A stretch of 64,000 bases of DNA from Adenophora triphylla var. japonica (lineage: Eukaryota; Streptophyta; Magnoliopsida; Asterales; Campanulaceae), in the NCBI GenBank assembly GCA_022495995.1, contig JAFEMH010001357.1, positions 127,001-191,000 on the forward strand, in the 5' to 3' direction. Of the stretch, positions 20,721 through 30,536 are shown piece after piece. A model generated the notes under the pieces. It was not told where the DNA came from and made no database searches. It saw nothing but the letters and a program-made list of their open reading frames with translations. Position 1 is the first letter of the stretch. Each line of letters opens with the position of its first letter. The position numbers and the translations under genes were made by a program.

Positions 20721-22630
20721 ATTGTAAATAAAACAAAGTTTTCAGATGTCTTGACAAGTCTTCTCTTTCTACATCTTAGTAAAAATAGTGCTAAACACTG
20801 ATTTTACGTCGGCGGGCTTCCATACACTTTTACAAACCCTTCTACGCTTATACTCTCTCAAAAGAGTCAAACCCAAAGCGAGTTTTGCGCCTACATTGAA
20901 TAAGGCCGTCAAAATAACACAAAAATCGGGATCTATTACCACTTTTCGAAAAAATATGCCCCTGCATGTATACATTTCTAAAATCTTTTCTTTCGCATCT
21001 TCTTAAGGTTGGTGATTGACTAAAAAAAAAAAAAAAAAAAGGGGATAGGTTTTCCCTCTTCTCGCTACAATTCGCATTAGAGTTTTGCCTTGGAACTCTT
21101 CAAAGTTGGGTCTTTGCCAAGCCATTCCTTTAAGCTGGGGCTTCTTTAGCCATTTTTGGGGTTCGCATCGAGTTCTTCACTAGGTCCCTAGATGGATTCA
21201 CTCTTGGTCGAGATTAACCCCGGGATCACGTTCGCGGTACCAATCAGATTGGGATTTTGCTAGGTCACCGGGGCGGGGCTTCGCCAAGTCACTTCGCCTA
21301 CTCGGTTCATTCAACCGGGGCTTTGCCAAATGAAAGGATCTTTCCTTGCTTTAGTAAGACATGGGGCTTTGCGAGAAAGTTTTTCCTCGAGGCCAGGGCT
21401 CAGATAAGTTACATCCATCCACTAGAAGAGAGGTTTGGTCACTTCAATATACGCTTCGGTTATAAAAGCACATCGGCATCGGCTTCAAGCGCCAGAGTTT
21501 AAGAAAAGGACCTTAATCAAGACCCGAGGTTTAAACCCGGTCTCGGCCCAAGAAGGAATTCTAGTCCACGTAGACAACATCTCGGCAACAACGGCGGTTC
21601 GGTCCGCACCCAAGGGATACGACCCCACCTGTTTGAAACCCGTCTTAAACAATTCCCAAATACATTCCATATGTATATCCAGACCCAGTCCCTACCATGT
21701 TTCCAAGAAAAAAAATCACCCCTAGGCTCAAGTAACGTGCCAATTGCTAAAAATAACATTTTCTCCCAAAAAGCGCCTCCGTTACTTCCGTTATAACGAG
21801 ATAACGCTAGGCGACAGTTTCCTAATTGTCAAAAATCCCACTTTGGCTACCTCTATCACAGATTGAGAATTATGCTCAAGTTTTCCAGTTATAGCTGCCT
21901 CTATCTACTCGATAGTGACGTAAGCTTTAGCTTCCTCAGGTGACGACCTCCACTAATCGTCAAAACCTCAAGAATCCTAGACATCGTTCCTAAACTGTCT
22001 AGATGAAGCTTGAACTACGATCAAGGCTTGATTCCTCCGGGATACGTAGGTAGCCTTTCATAAAGGTTCAGCCATCCAGACCACGTTGGTCACCTTTTCT
22101 TTCCCCGTTCCTCGATAGTGCATAAGCTTTTCATAAAGTCCAATTTTTGACCACATTGGTCACCCCTTTTGATTTGGCACATTCCTTGTAGGATCGGTTG
22201 TTTGACCTCCTAGGAAGGGACCAAATATCTCTTTGTCATTGTCCCAGAAGGCCGGAGTAAGTAATCTCTTTTGGTCACCCAATTCCAACTTTGTATGCAA
22301 TTCCATTCCGAGTTCCAAAGGTTACGCAAAGTACGGTTTAGGCTACCTTTGTCACGCGACAAACCTAGCCTCTTGGCATACAAAGTCGTGCGACATACTT
22401 AGCCCATGTGGCTGGGTTTTACAATTTTTGCCCCCTGTAGGCTCCATTTTACAATTTTGCCCTGGACTTTTCACTTGGGCCTCCAATTTTCGTTATTTTT
22501 TAACAGATAACCTCCTTTTCAGAAAATATCTCTCATCTGTTAAGCAATTAAGCTTTCTTCCCAGTTGCCTCCGTTAGTTCCGTTATAACGGGATAACACT
22601 AGGTGACAACCTCCGAATTGTCAGAACTCT
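20721..22630 (+). other. 3' region of element C, repeat-rich, no gene
   Basis: Co-linear with the right part of E up to about 21,495. It preserves the uninterrupted target sites of the copia element (TATAC at 20,849-20,853) and of element A (GCCAG at 21,491-21,495). From 21,080 to 21,420 there are several copies of a GGGGCTTYGCCAAG word capable of forming GGCTT/AAGCC hairpins. From 21,780 degenerate relatives of the later 50-bp unit appear, and at 22,012-22,077 the box with GATACGTAGGTAGCC. No convincing coding sequence. Confidence 0.6.
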
Positions 22631-23379
22631 CAACTTGTGCTACCTCTATCCGCGAATAGTGACGTATGCCCAAGACATTCCAACTTGTGCTACCTCTATC
22701 CGCGAATAGTGACGTATGCCCAAGTCATTCCAACTTGTGCTACCTCTATCCGCGAATAGTGACGTATGCCCAAGTCATTCCAACTTGTGCTACCTCTATC
22801 CGCGAATAGTGACGTATGCCCAAGACATTCCAACTTGTGCTACCTCTATCCGCGAATAGTGACGTATGCCCAAGTCATTCCAACTTGTGCTACCTCTATC
22901 CGCGAATAGTGACGTATGCCCAAGTCATTCCAACGTGTGCTACCTCTATCCGCGAATAGTGATGTATGCCCAAGTCATTCCAACTTGTGCTACCTCTATC
23001 CGCGAATAGTGACGTATGCCCAAGTCATTCCAACTTGTGCTACCTCTATCCGCGAATAGTGACGTATGCCCAGTCATTCCAACTTGTGCTACCTCTATCC
23101 GCGAATAGTGACGTATGCCCAAGTCATTCCAACTTGTGCTACCTCTATCCGCGAATAGTGACGTATGCCCAAGTCATTCCAACTTGTGCTACCTCTATCC
23201 GCGAATAGTGACGTATGCCCAAGTCATTCCAACTTGTGCTACCTCTATCCGCGAATAGTGACGTATGCCCAAGTCATTTCAACTTGTGCTACCTCTATCC
23301 GCGAATAGTGACGTATGCCCAAGTCATTTCAACTTGTGCTACCTCTATCCGCGAATAGTGACATACGCTCAAGTTTCCC
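22631..23379 (+). repeat. Tandem array, 15 copies of a 50-bp unit
   Basis: Units start with CAACTTGTGC at 22,631 and then every 50 bp (one is 49) to 23,330. Copies are nearly identical: variable sites are the AAGAC/AAGTC ending, one G in CAACGTGTGC and TTTC in the last ones. Each unit holds CTAT-CCGCGA-ATAG, a small inverted repeat, and GTGACGTATGCCC. Diverged single copies flank the array (about 21,840-21,950 and 23,380-23,440), so the array grew from a resident sequence. Confidence 0.97.
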
Positions 23380-23677
23380 AACTTAAGTTACCTCTATTTC
23401 CGTCATAAAGAGATAGCGCCATAAGCTCTAGCTTCGTCGGGTGACTTGACCTCCGAATTGTCAAAATCTCAAGGATCCTAGACATCGTTCCTAACTATCT
23501 AGTGATGCTTGAACTACGATCAAGGCTTGATTCCTCCGGGATACGTAGGTAGCCTTTCATGAAAGGTCCAGCCACTCGACCAACTTGGTCACCCAATCCG
23601 TCTCGGCATTCGCCAGATCGGATCCTTTTCTATCGACAACCCCACTCGCCCTGCAAGTGACGTTGCCGAGGGGCTTC
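23380..23677 (+). other. 3' end of element C internal region, with box and polypurine tract
   Basis: Contains a second copy of the box (23,512-23,577, GAACTACGATCAAGGCTTGA, then GGATACGTAGGTAGCC and the CCTTT-CATG-AAAGG hairpin). It ends in the polypurine tract GCCGAGGGGCTTC at 23,665-23,677, directly before the LTR. The same tract, GCTGAGGGGCTAAC, precedes the B 3' LTR. Confidence 0.75.
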
Positions 23678-25113
23678 TGTAAGTACCCAAATCTGGCTCA
23701 TGCCTTCCGGTTAATTTTCCCGACATTTTCGGTATGTTTTCCGGTAATTCCCCAGACCTTCCCAGCGTTCCGGGAGCATTCCGGAACTGTTTTTAATTAA
23801 ATTAGGGCTGAAGGGAATCCTTCCTAATTAAGAAACACGTTTTTCTTAATTAGGAAGAGCCTTCTAGAATAATGCCACCTTGCATGGTTCTAGAATCTTT
23901 GAGTCATTCGAGGATAAGACCGCACGGCCTCATTTGCAAAGGACCTGCAGCCCGCACGGCTTCATTAGCCTTATCCAGTTACCTATAAATAGAGGCCTCC
24001 TCTACCCATTTTACACACACAAAAATCATCCACCATCACACATAATACGTAAAATACACTCCCAAGAGGCTGCTGGAAGTCCAAGAAGGTGAAGAAGAAA
24101 GCCAAGAAGCCACCTCCCTCCTCCTTGAAGATCCAAGATCAAGTCCTCCTCCTAGCTCCGTCCAAAGAAGAAGAGGAAGCCATTGGTAACCTCGCACGCT
24201 CTAACCTTGCATCTTAAATTGCTATATGTGATTATATTTGCTCATTGCATTCATACATTGCATTTATCTTGCTTGGGACTTGGTAGTTTATCATAAAGAT
24301 CATATCTTTATCCCCCTTTCCCCCTTTGCATGCATTAGGTATCCTTTTCCATTAAAAATGTAATCTTTGAATCAAAGGTGCATCCTTTGCACCTAAAAAT
24401 GTATCTTTTCATTAAAAATGTCATTTTTCATCATACATTCCCCCATGTCCCCATTAATAACCTTGGAGCGGACCGGTGTAAAAGATCCTATCTTTACATC
24501 GTTCCTTCCATTAAAGGTTCATGATCTCTTTAGAAAGGGACACCTTGAACCCTATATCTCCGATTATCGCTTAAGAAAGAGTATGAAGCATCTATACGAG
24601 CTCGACCGTCTTAAAGCGTAGGATTGATGGGCTAAGGACCCTCCTTTTCTAAAGAACCTCATCTTTGACCAAAAGAGAGTCATTCTCTCGATCACGCAAG
24701 TCCCGAGGGTCCCGAGGTTAAAATGCGATGATTACAAGTCATAAGATGAGGACGGGATCATAATCCCAAATACATAAAATTCCAAGGAATCCCGAGCGAC
24801 AACCAACAAATGGTTTGTACGTCCGGAAGACAACTTGGGACATTCCCCCCCCCTTATTTTCAAACACATGCACACAAGAAAGCACGCAAGCAAGCACGAT
24901 TACTGAAATCTTGGGAGACTTGCTCCGGCAAGGCACTTTGGGTGAACGCCAAACGTTCTTCCCAAGGGGTAACTTAACCTCCGAACCCAAGTAAAAACCT
25001 TTTTTTCAAAGTTTTGAGGTAATCAAAATGGCGTGGCGACTCCGTTTTTTAAATAACTCGGATGTCTTCAAACTCGCGTGAATCCAACACAAAATTTGGG
25101 CACCACATTCACA
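23678..25113 (+). repeat. 3' LTR of element C
   Basis: 1,436 bp, TGTAAG...ATTCACA, nearly identical to 13,888-15,319 (about a dozen substitutions and 1-bp indels by eye). TTCTAGAA pair at 23,862 and 23,888, TATA box 23,984-23,991, PBS-like TGGCGACTCCG at 25,034-25,044. Confidence 0.95.
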
Positions 25114-25118
25114 CCAAC
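25114..25118. repeat. Target-site duplication of element C (right copy)
   Basis: CCAAC, matching 13,883-13,887. Confidence 0.9.
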
Positions 25119-25970
25119 CGCCTACGGGAACCGTCCATCCCCACATACGCCAGCCTAGCGCATGGGAGCGGGTAGTCTCGGGGATATCCAGGGCCCTCGC
25201 CCTCCCTGTGATGCACCTGCGGGCTCCTCAGCCTCGTCCTCAAGAAGATGTCATAGTCGGCACCCTCTATAATAAACTCGGTATAGAACACGCCCTGTCT
25301 GTACCGCTCCAGCTCCTCCATTGGTATCGACAAAGGATGCTGCATGTGTGGAGGCGGGTCCACCGGCACCATAGGAAGGGACCCTGGACCATGCTGACGG
25401 GTCACCCTCTCCCCCAGATACATCGCGTCACAATGAAGTCCCACCAGCAGCTTCCGCCGACGTGTGACCTCTCTAGCAACCTGGACCACACCGACATTAA
25501 TCCGGTTCCACCAAGTCAGCTGGATCCACTCCTCAGATGATTCTCCATCGGCCTGTACCGAATACCTAAGCCCTGGCATCGGTGATGTCAAAACCCAGCA
25601 GATCTGACAACTGCCCCGGGGTATAGCCATCCACCCACACCAGCGTGTTGCCTCAGAATGGCAACCCAGTGATAACCGCAAAGTCTGTGGGAGTCACAGT
25701 CGCCTCCCCCCACCTGAAGTGAAAAGTGTGGGTCGTGTTCCACCAGTACTCGCTCAAAGCTACGTACAAGGCCCTCGCCCTCTGCGTCAAAGCCACCGCA
25801 GCTAATACGCTGATGAATCCAGCCAAATCGGAGTCAACCACAAGCTGCCGTGGACTCCTCTCTCCGTCCCGAGCCTCATCCGAGAATATCTCCCACAGCA
25901 CTCGAACTGCCTCGAAGGCTCCCCGGCTCTTCAAGTTGTGAACGTCAACTGTCCCTCGCCCGGTGAACAC
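25119..25970 (-). pseudogene. Antisense plant-mobile-domain (PMD) gene of element B, 5' half
   Basis: Read on the minus strand from 25,970. The first 105 residues end in YWWNTTHTFHFRWGEATVTP and then TDFAVITGLPF, the conserved start of the plant mobile domain (aminotransferase-like family, also in the Arabidopsis MAIN/MAIL proteins and in several transposons). After an in-frame TGA at about 25,652 the same frame continues GNTLVWVDGYTPGQLSDLLGF, which still fits. A frameshift near 25,580 moves the text to the frame running to 25,119 (EEWIQLTWWNRINVGVV, YTEFIIEGADYDIFLRTRL). That frame is the one continuous with 13,887-13,149 across the C insertion. Host PMD proteins act in the nucleus; the role here is unknown. 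Broken by two or more stops, a shift and the C insertion. Confidence 0.7.
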
Positions 25971-26097
25971 GACAAGAATACGTTAATACAGAAGCGACAT
26001 CAACAGAGTGCACGAACGCTTATCGAAATGATGAAACACAGATATAGTTCTCATTTTCCTAAAATATATCCATCCCAGTTGGAGTATTGACGGTCCA

Positions 26098-26700
26098 AAA
26101 TCCCAAAAGTTCAAAACACTTCGAAAACTCCGTCGAATTCGGAACTTTCAAAACACTTCGAAAACTCCGTCGAATTCGGAACTTTCAAAACATTTCGAAA
26201 ACTCCGTCGAATTCGGAACTTTCAAAACATTTTGAAAAATTTCGTAACTTTCAGAACATTTCGAAAAATCCGTCGAACCCGGAACTTTCAAAACCTTTCG
26301 AAAACTCCGTCGGATTCGGAACTTTAAAACATTTCAAAAACTCCGTCGAACTTTCAAAACATTTCGAAAACTCCGTCGAATCCGGAACTTTCAAAGCATT
26401 TCGTAAACTCCGTCGAATCCGGAACTTTCAAAACATTTCGAAAACTCCGTCGAATCCGGAACTTTCAAAGCATTTCGAAAACTCCGTCAAATTCGGAACA
26501 TTCCAAACATCTCGAAAACTCCGTCAAATTCGTAAACTCCGTCGAATCCGGAACTTTCAAAACATTTCGAAAACTCCGTCGAATCCGGAACTTTCAAAGC
26601 ATTTCGAAAACTCCGTCAAATTCGGAACTTTCCAAACATCTCGAAAACTCCGTCAAATTATGAACTTTGAAACATTTCAAACATTTCGAAAATTTACTCC
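26098..26700 (-). repeat. Minisatellite of about 37-bp units, possibly inside an intron of the antisense gene
   Basis: About 16 full or truncated copies of a unit containing GAAAACTCCGTCGAATTCGG and AACTTTCAAAACATTTC, 37 bp between neighbours at the left end. Units carry CGAATTCG and TTTCGAAA, both palindromic. On the plus strand the units stay open, giving a long but repetitive false reading frame. The array lies between the possible first exon (26,945-27,103) and the PMD motif (25,970). Confidence 0.9.
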
Positions 26701-26944
26701 GTCCCGAATTAAACTTACTTTAATTTCGGAAAACACATCTAGGCATGGAATTTTGCAACCAAAATTTTTATGTCATCTACCCATAGTGTCAATTGAACTA
26801 CACTCTAGTCAATTTCGACAAAGGCGCATAGCAAAGTCAAAAGCCCCAATCCGGGCACCAAGAATCCTAACTCATTTCTAGTCAAATTTCTAACATTTAA
26901 AGAATGCACATTCTTAAAGTTAATGGTATTTAAAAGAAGTTTAC

Positions 26945-27103
26945 CTGTCTTTCGATCCCTCCTTTAGATTTGTGAGTGTCCCGAGCCGGATAGAACTCCG
27001 CCGGATTCAAAGGAAGAACGGTGGTTCGAATGGTCCGCACCAACCTCGTTCTTTCGTTATCGGTCCTCCCATGACGAGCCATTGGTCCCAAATCGGCCTC
27101 CAT
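26945..27103 (-). pseudogene. Possible first exon of the antisense PMD gene
   Basis: Minus strand, ATG at 27,103, 53 codons (MEADLGPMARHGRTDNERTR...) ending in CAG directly before GTAAAC at 26,944, a good plant 5' splice site. The motif MEADLGP near the N-terminus recalls the GPxD-type start of host PMD proteins. A possible 3' splice site, GGGACAG, is at 25,955-25,949, but the phase does not match the PMD frame exactly, so either an indel or another boundary is involved. Without an RNA this stays a hypothesis. Confidence 0.4.
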
Positions 27104-27408
27104 ATTGATTTTCCCTTGGAAATTTGAGCAAAACTCACAAAATGGGGGAGATTTTCTTCTCTCTTTTCTCTCTTCCTCGCCTGAAAAAAATGGGGAAAAT
27201 GGACCAGTTTGTGTCGGCCTTGGCGCTGAAATGAACCTGGTCAAATTCAGGTTGAGTCCGGTCGGACTCTTTTCGCAACTGAAAAGATTCCTTGCCAATT
27301 TGGCCCCTCAACTTCTCGCAGTTTCAATTTTACCCCTTTTGGCCCCCAAAAGTGTAAAATTTCCCCCAAGTTAGACCTTTCTAACACCCCCTCCCCCGAG
27401 GTCAAGTC

Positions 27409-27742
27409 CAGTTAGTTTTCACTAACGTTCGTCTCCAGACATTAAATTCCAGTTAGTTTTCACTAACGTTCGTCTCCAGACGTTAATTCTCAGTTAGTTT
27501 TCACTAACGTTCGTCTCCCGACGTTAAATTCTCAGTTAGTTTTCACTAACGTTCGTCTCCAGACGTTAAATTTCCAGTTAGTTTTCACTAACGTTCGTCT
27601 CCAGACGTTAAATTCCCAGTTAGTTTTCACTAACGTTCGTCTCCAGACGTTAAATTCTCAGTTAATTTTCACTAACGTTCGTCTCCAGACGTTAAATTCT
27701 CAGTTAGTTTTCACTAACGTTCGTCTCCAGACGTTAAATCTC
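27409..27742 (+). repeat. Tandem array, 8 copies of a 41-42-bp unit
   Basis: Units start at 27,409, 27,450, 27,491, 27,533, 27,575, 27,617, 27,659 and 27,701. Each contains two small inverted repeats: GTTAGT-TTTC-ACTAAC and CGTCT-CC-AGACG. Diverged fragments of the unit continue to about 27,830. Confidence 0.96.
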
Positions 27743-28627
27743 CAGTCGATGTTTGACATTCAAACACTCAATCCCGTCTTCGGACATTAAATCACAATTC
27801 CGTCTCCCGACGTCAAAATTCCCATTGGTTTTCACTCCAGCAAGTGAACATTTACTTCCCCGGCCGCCAGTCGTAAGCTCGATCGTCCCCATTCAGCGGC
27901 CATCAAGGTAAGCCCGCACAACAATCCCTCTTCGGCCATCGCCGTAAGCCAGAACATTCCTCCCCAGCAGGATCCTAAAACCATCCGTCTAAGAAGAAAC
28001 ATCAATCAACCCCCTCAGTTCCTAACTGACCCCGTCAGAACTCTGGACGCTTTTCCCCAGCAATGTGTCAGTATCTCCCGAGACCACATCCCATTCCTAG
28101 CCCCGTCGTTAGAACGTCAGTCCTTCCGTGTTGTTAATAACGCCAGTTTAACACAACCAGTCCCTTAATTTCCACCCTATCCCCAGCGGATAAACCTGGC
28201 AGTCATCATAAGTCCAGCACCCAAGGCACGAATGCCTTCATCTCAGAATAAACGCTTCCTTGCAACTCCGGTCTGAGGTGCCACACGCCCTCGTATGTTC
28301 CGAGCAACTCCGGTCTGAGGCGCCACACGCCCTCATAAGTTTCAGCTATCTCGGTCTGAGGTGCCACACGCCCTCGAAGGTTTCAGAAATCTCAGGTTTA
28401 GATGCCTCACAACAGTCTCTCTTAGGTTAAGGTCCCCACGCGCGGCTCCTTGCACCTACGAACTACGATCGGCTTGATTCTCGCTCGGAATACGTAGGAA
28501 TCCTTTCGCTAAGGGTCCAGCCAGCTGACTGCCCAGGTCTTTCAAAGTAAGGCATCCCCCGATTTGGATCCTTATCTTTTTTCAACGACCCCACTTCCTT
28601 CCAAAGTGACGTTGCTGAGGGGCTAAC
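27743..28627 (+). other. 3' untranslated end of element B with box and polypurine tract
   Basis: No gene seen. Three copies of a roughly 55-bp unit, GGTCTGAGGYGCCACACGCCCTC, lie at 28,268-28,375. The conserved box (GAACTACGATCGGCTTGATT, then GGAATACGTAGG and a CCTT/AAGG hairpin) is at 28,456-28,521. The polypurine tract GCTGAGGGGCTAAC at 28,614-28,627 primes plus-strand DNA and abuts the LTR. Confidence 0.75.
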
Positions 28628-30536
28628 TGTAAGGACCCAAACCCGGATCGCAAAAATCCGTTAAAAGTTAACCGAAATCCGTTAACTGGCCCGCTCCAGG
28701 TTAACCTGAACCCGTTAAGCTCCCCGCTCCCAAGCCAACAAGATGTCCCGGGACTGCCCCGTGCATCCCAACGTCGAAGCGTACTCAACACGCGTCGTTG
28801 CACGTAAAAGACAGCTTCTCCTGAAAAACGCACTTTCCGGCACTTTTCGGGGGCGTTTCGGACATTTTCCGGACAGTTATTTTAAAAACGGATAATACCG
28901 GGGATAATGGCACGAAATCCCATGCCCTAGGTGAGTCACAGGACACGTGGCACACATGCCACAGCTTCCTTGTCAACATCAATCAAAAATCAGTGTGAAA
29001 AGACTAAAATACCCCCGATATGCAGTCTAAGTCCGGCCGAACTCTTTTGCAGACAATCCAGAATTGCCAGCAAGTCCCTCCAATTTCTAAAGTTTCACAA
29101 AACCCCCTGAAATTCAGCCTAAGTCTGTCCGGACTCTATCACAAATTTCACCTATAAATACAAACCTCTGTCAATCATTTTAACAACAAAAAAAATCACC
29201 CAAAATCCTCTCAAGCCACGGCATAAACCAGTTTCCACCTTCCCCGAGCCCCGTTTTGCCTCAATTTGCGTGAAAACTCCGCGTTTCAACCAAACACGAA
29301 CAAAAACACCTCAAAACACCATTCCAAACACCTTTTCGTATCCCGTATACGCCCACCGAGCCAAAGGAGCCGACCCTAGCCATAGGTAGTGCTCTCTCTC
29401 CCTAAACTCTCGTTCCGTCTCGATTTACGCGCCAGTCGCTACAACCATTTCGAACGAACGTTGTTGAATTGTAGACGTCACCGTCTAATGGGGTCCAATA
29501 CATTTTAGTCCTTGATCCTCTTCTCTTCCCGTAAGAGAAGTAATCTCGGGTTAAAACGGCATTCCAGTCCCATTCCGTTACTTTTTATGTCATTTACAAA
29601 TTCCGAATCATTTTATCCGTCGAACGTCATTTACTTTCATGTCATTTACAATTCCGGATCGTTTGATCCGTTGATCTTCCTTTACTTTTACGCAACTTTA
29701 CAATTCTGAGCTGTTTGGCTCGTTGAACGCACTTTACAATTCCGGGTCGTTTGATTCCGTCGATAACGCACTTTAAATACTATCATTTACAAGTCCGAGC
29801 CATTTGGATCGTGATAGTATTCACTTATCAAAAGTCTGAGTCGGAAAACGATTCATTGATCCATATCATTTAATGCCTTTTTCCCGTAAAATCACTAACA
29901 ATGTAATGCCCGGTTCAAAACCGGAGTTCGACATTCGAACTCTCTTTCAAAACGCATGAAATGACGTTTGGCATCCAAACGCTCATCTTCAAACTTAAAA
30001 GCCGATTTTTGACATTAAAAATCATTTAATGCTTTTTTCCCGTAAAATCGCTAACAATGACACGTCCGGTTCAAAACCGGAGTTCGACATTCGAACTCTC
30101 TTTCAAAAACGCGCGAAATGACGTTTGGCATCCAAACGATCATCTTCAAAATCCGACGTTTGACATTCAAACGCTCTTTTCTTAAAAGTCAACATTTGAC
30201 ACTTAAGTTAAACAGTTAAAATCAGCATTCGCGCCACTTTTCCTAAAACTTCCAAAACCGACGTTTGTCATTCAAACACTCGCCTTTTCAAACAAAATCA
30301 CATAATCAACGTTTGACATTCAAACCAAGATTAAGCTTTTCATTCAAGCCCCCATTTTCAAAATGCAAACACACACACACACACACACATTTTTGAGAAA
30401 GGTAAAAAGACTCGTCATACGAGGCGTTTCGGGTGATCTCAAAATACTCTTCTCGAAAGCAAGGTCTCAGACACCAACCCTCCGCGAAAGACAACCGCCC
30501 TTTACCCGCCGCGCGTGAAAAGTCCGGATAATTTCA
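28628..30536 (+). repeat. 3' LTR of element B
   Basis: 1,909 bp, TGTAAGGACCC...ATAATTTCA. TATA box TATAAATA at 29,153-29,160, preceded by decayed forms of the 14-bp palindrome seen intact in A (29,030 and 29,122). Carries both hairpin arrays (about 29,590-29,830 and 29,925-30,350) and a CA repeat at about 30,366-30,388. It ends directly against element D sequence; the next 5 bases, ATTCT, are the predicted target duplication, whose partner is off the window. Confidence 0.93.

Larger units (their letters stand above)
13888..25113 (+). mobile_element. Element C: complete, pol-less Tat-type LTR element inserted in element B
   Basis: Full insertion of 11,226 bp with two LTRs (13,888-15,319 and 23,678-25,113), both TG...CA, flanked by CCAAC on each side. 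It has the primer site at 15,323 and polypurine tract at 23,665-23,677. Inside, only a gag remnant can be recognised (about 17,480-19,330); no protease, RT, RNase H or integrase is present. It then moves straight into the post-integrase signals shared with B. The LTRs differ at roughly a dozen positions by eye, so insertion was relatively recent. It must have been mobilised by enzymes from another element. Confidence 0.93.
1..30536 (+). mobile_element. Element B: Tat-lineage Ty3/gypsy retrotransposon, interrupted by element C
   Basis: Autonomous-type LTR retrotransposon lying on the plus strand and missing only the front of its 5' LTR, which is off the window. The order is LTR end (1-570), primer site (573-590), leader, gag, protease 1, segment X, protease 2, G-patch, RT, RNase H, archaeal-type RNase H, integrase, a long 3' region with an antisense ORF, polypurine tract and 3' LTR (28,628-30,536). 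The second RNase H places it in the Tat lineage. Without inserted element C it would be roughly 20 kb, typical of Ogre-like elements. The two LTR segments visible (1-570 against 29,971-30,536) differ at about 23 positions by eye, so it is older than C. It is inactive: many stops and frameshifts. Confidence 0.9.

Noticed and set aside
22966..23208. 80-codon frame in the 50-bp array
   Set aside because: A 50-bp unit is not a multiple of three; the frame is accidental.
22631..23379. Regularly spaced repeats resembling a CRISPR array
   Set aside because: The whole 50-bp unit is repeated with no variable spacers, and the context is a plant retrotransposon.
26087..26881. 264-codon plus-strand reading frame
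   Set aside because: It is a product of the 37-bp minisatellite, a low-complexity repeat read in rotating frames.
30366..30390. CA microsatellite as a separate feature of interest
   Set aside because: Short, and present in every LTR of this family (399-421, about 49,665); ordinary simple repeat.
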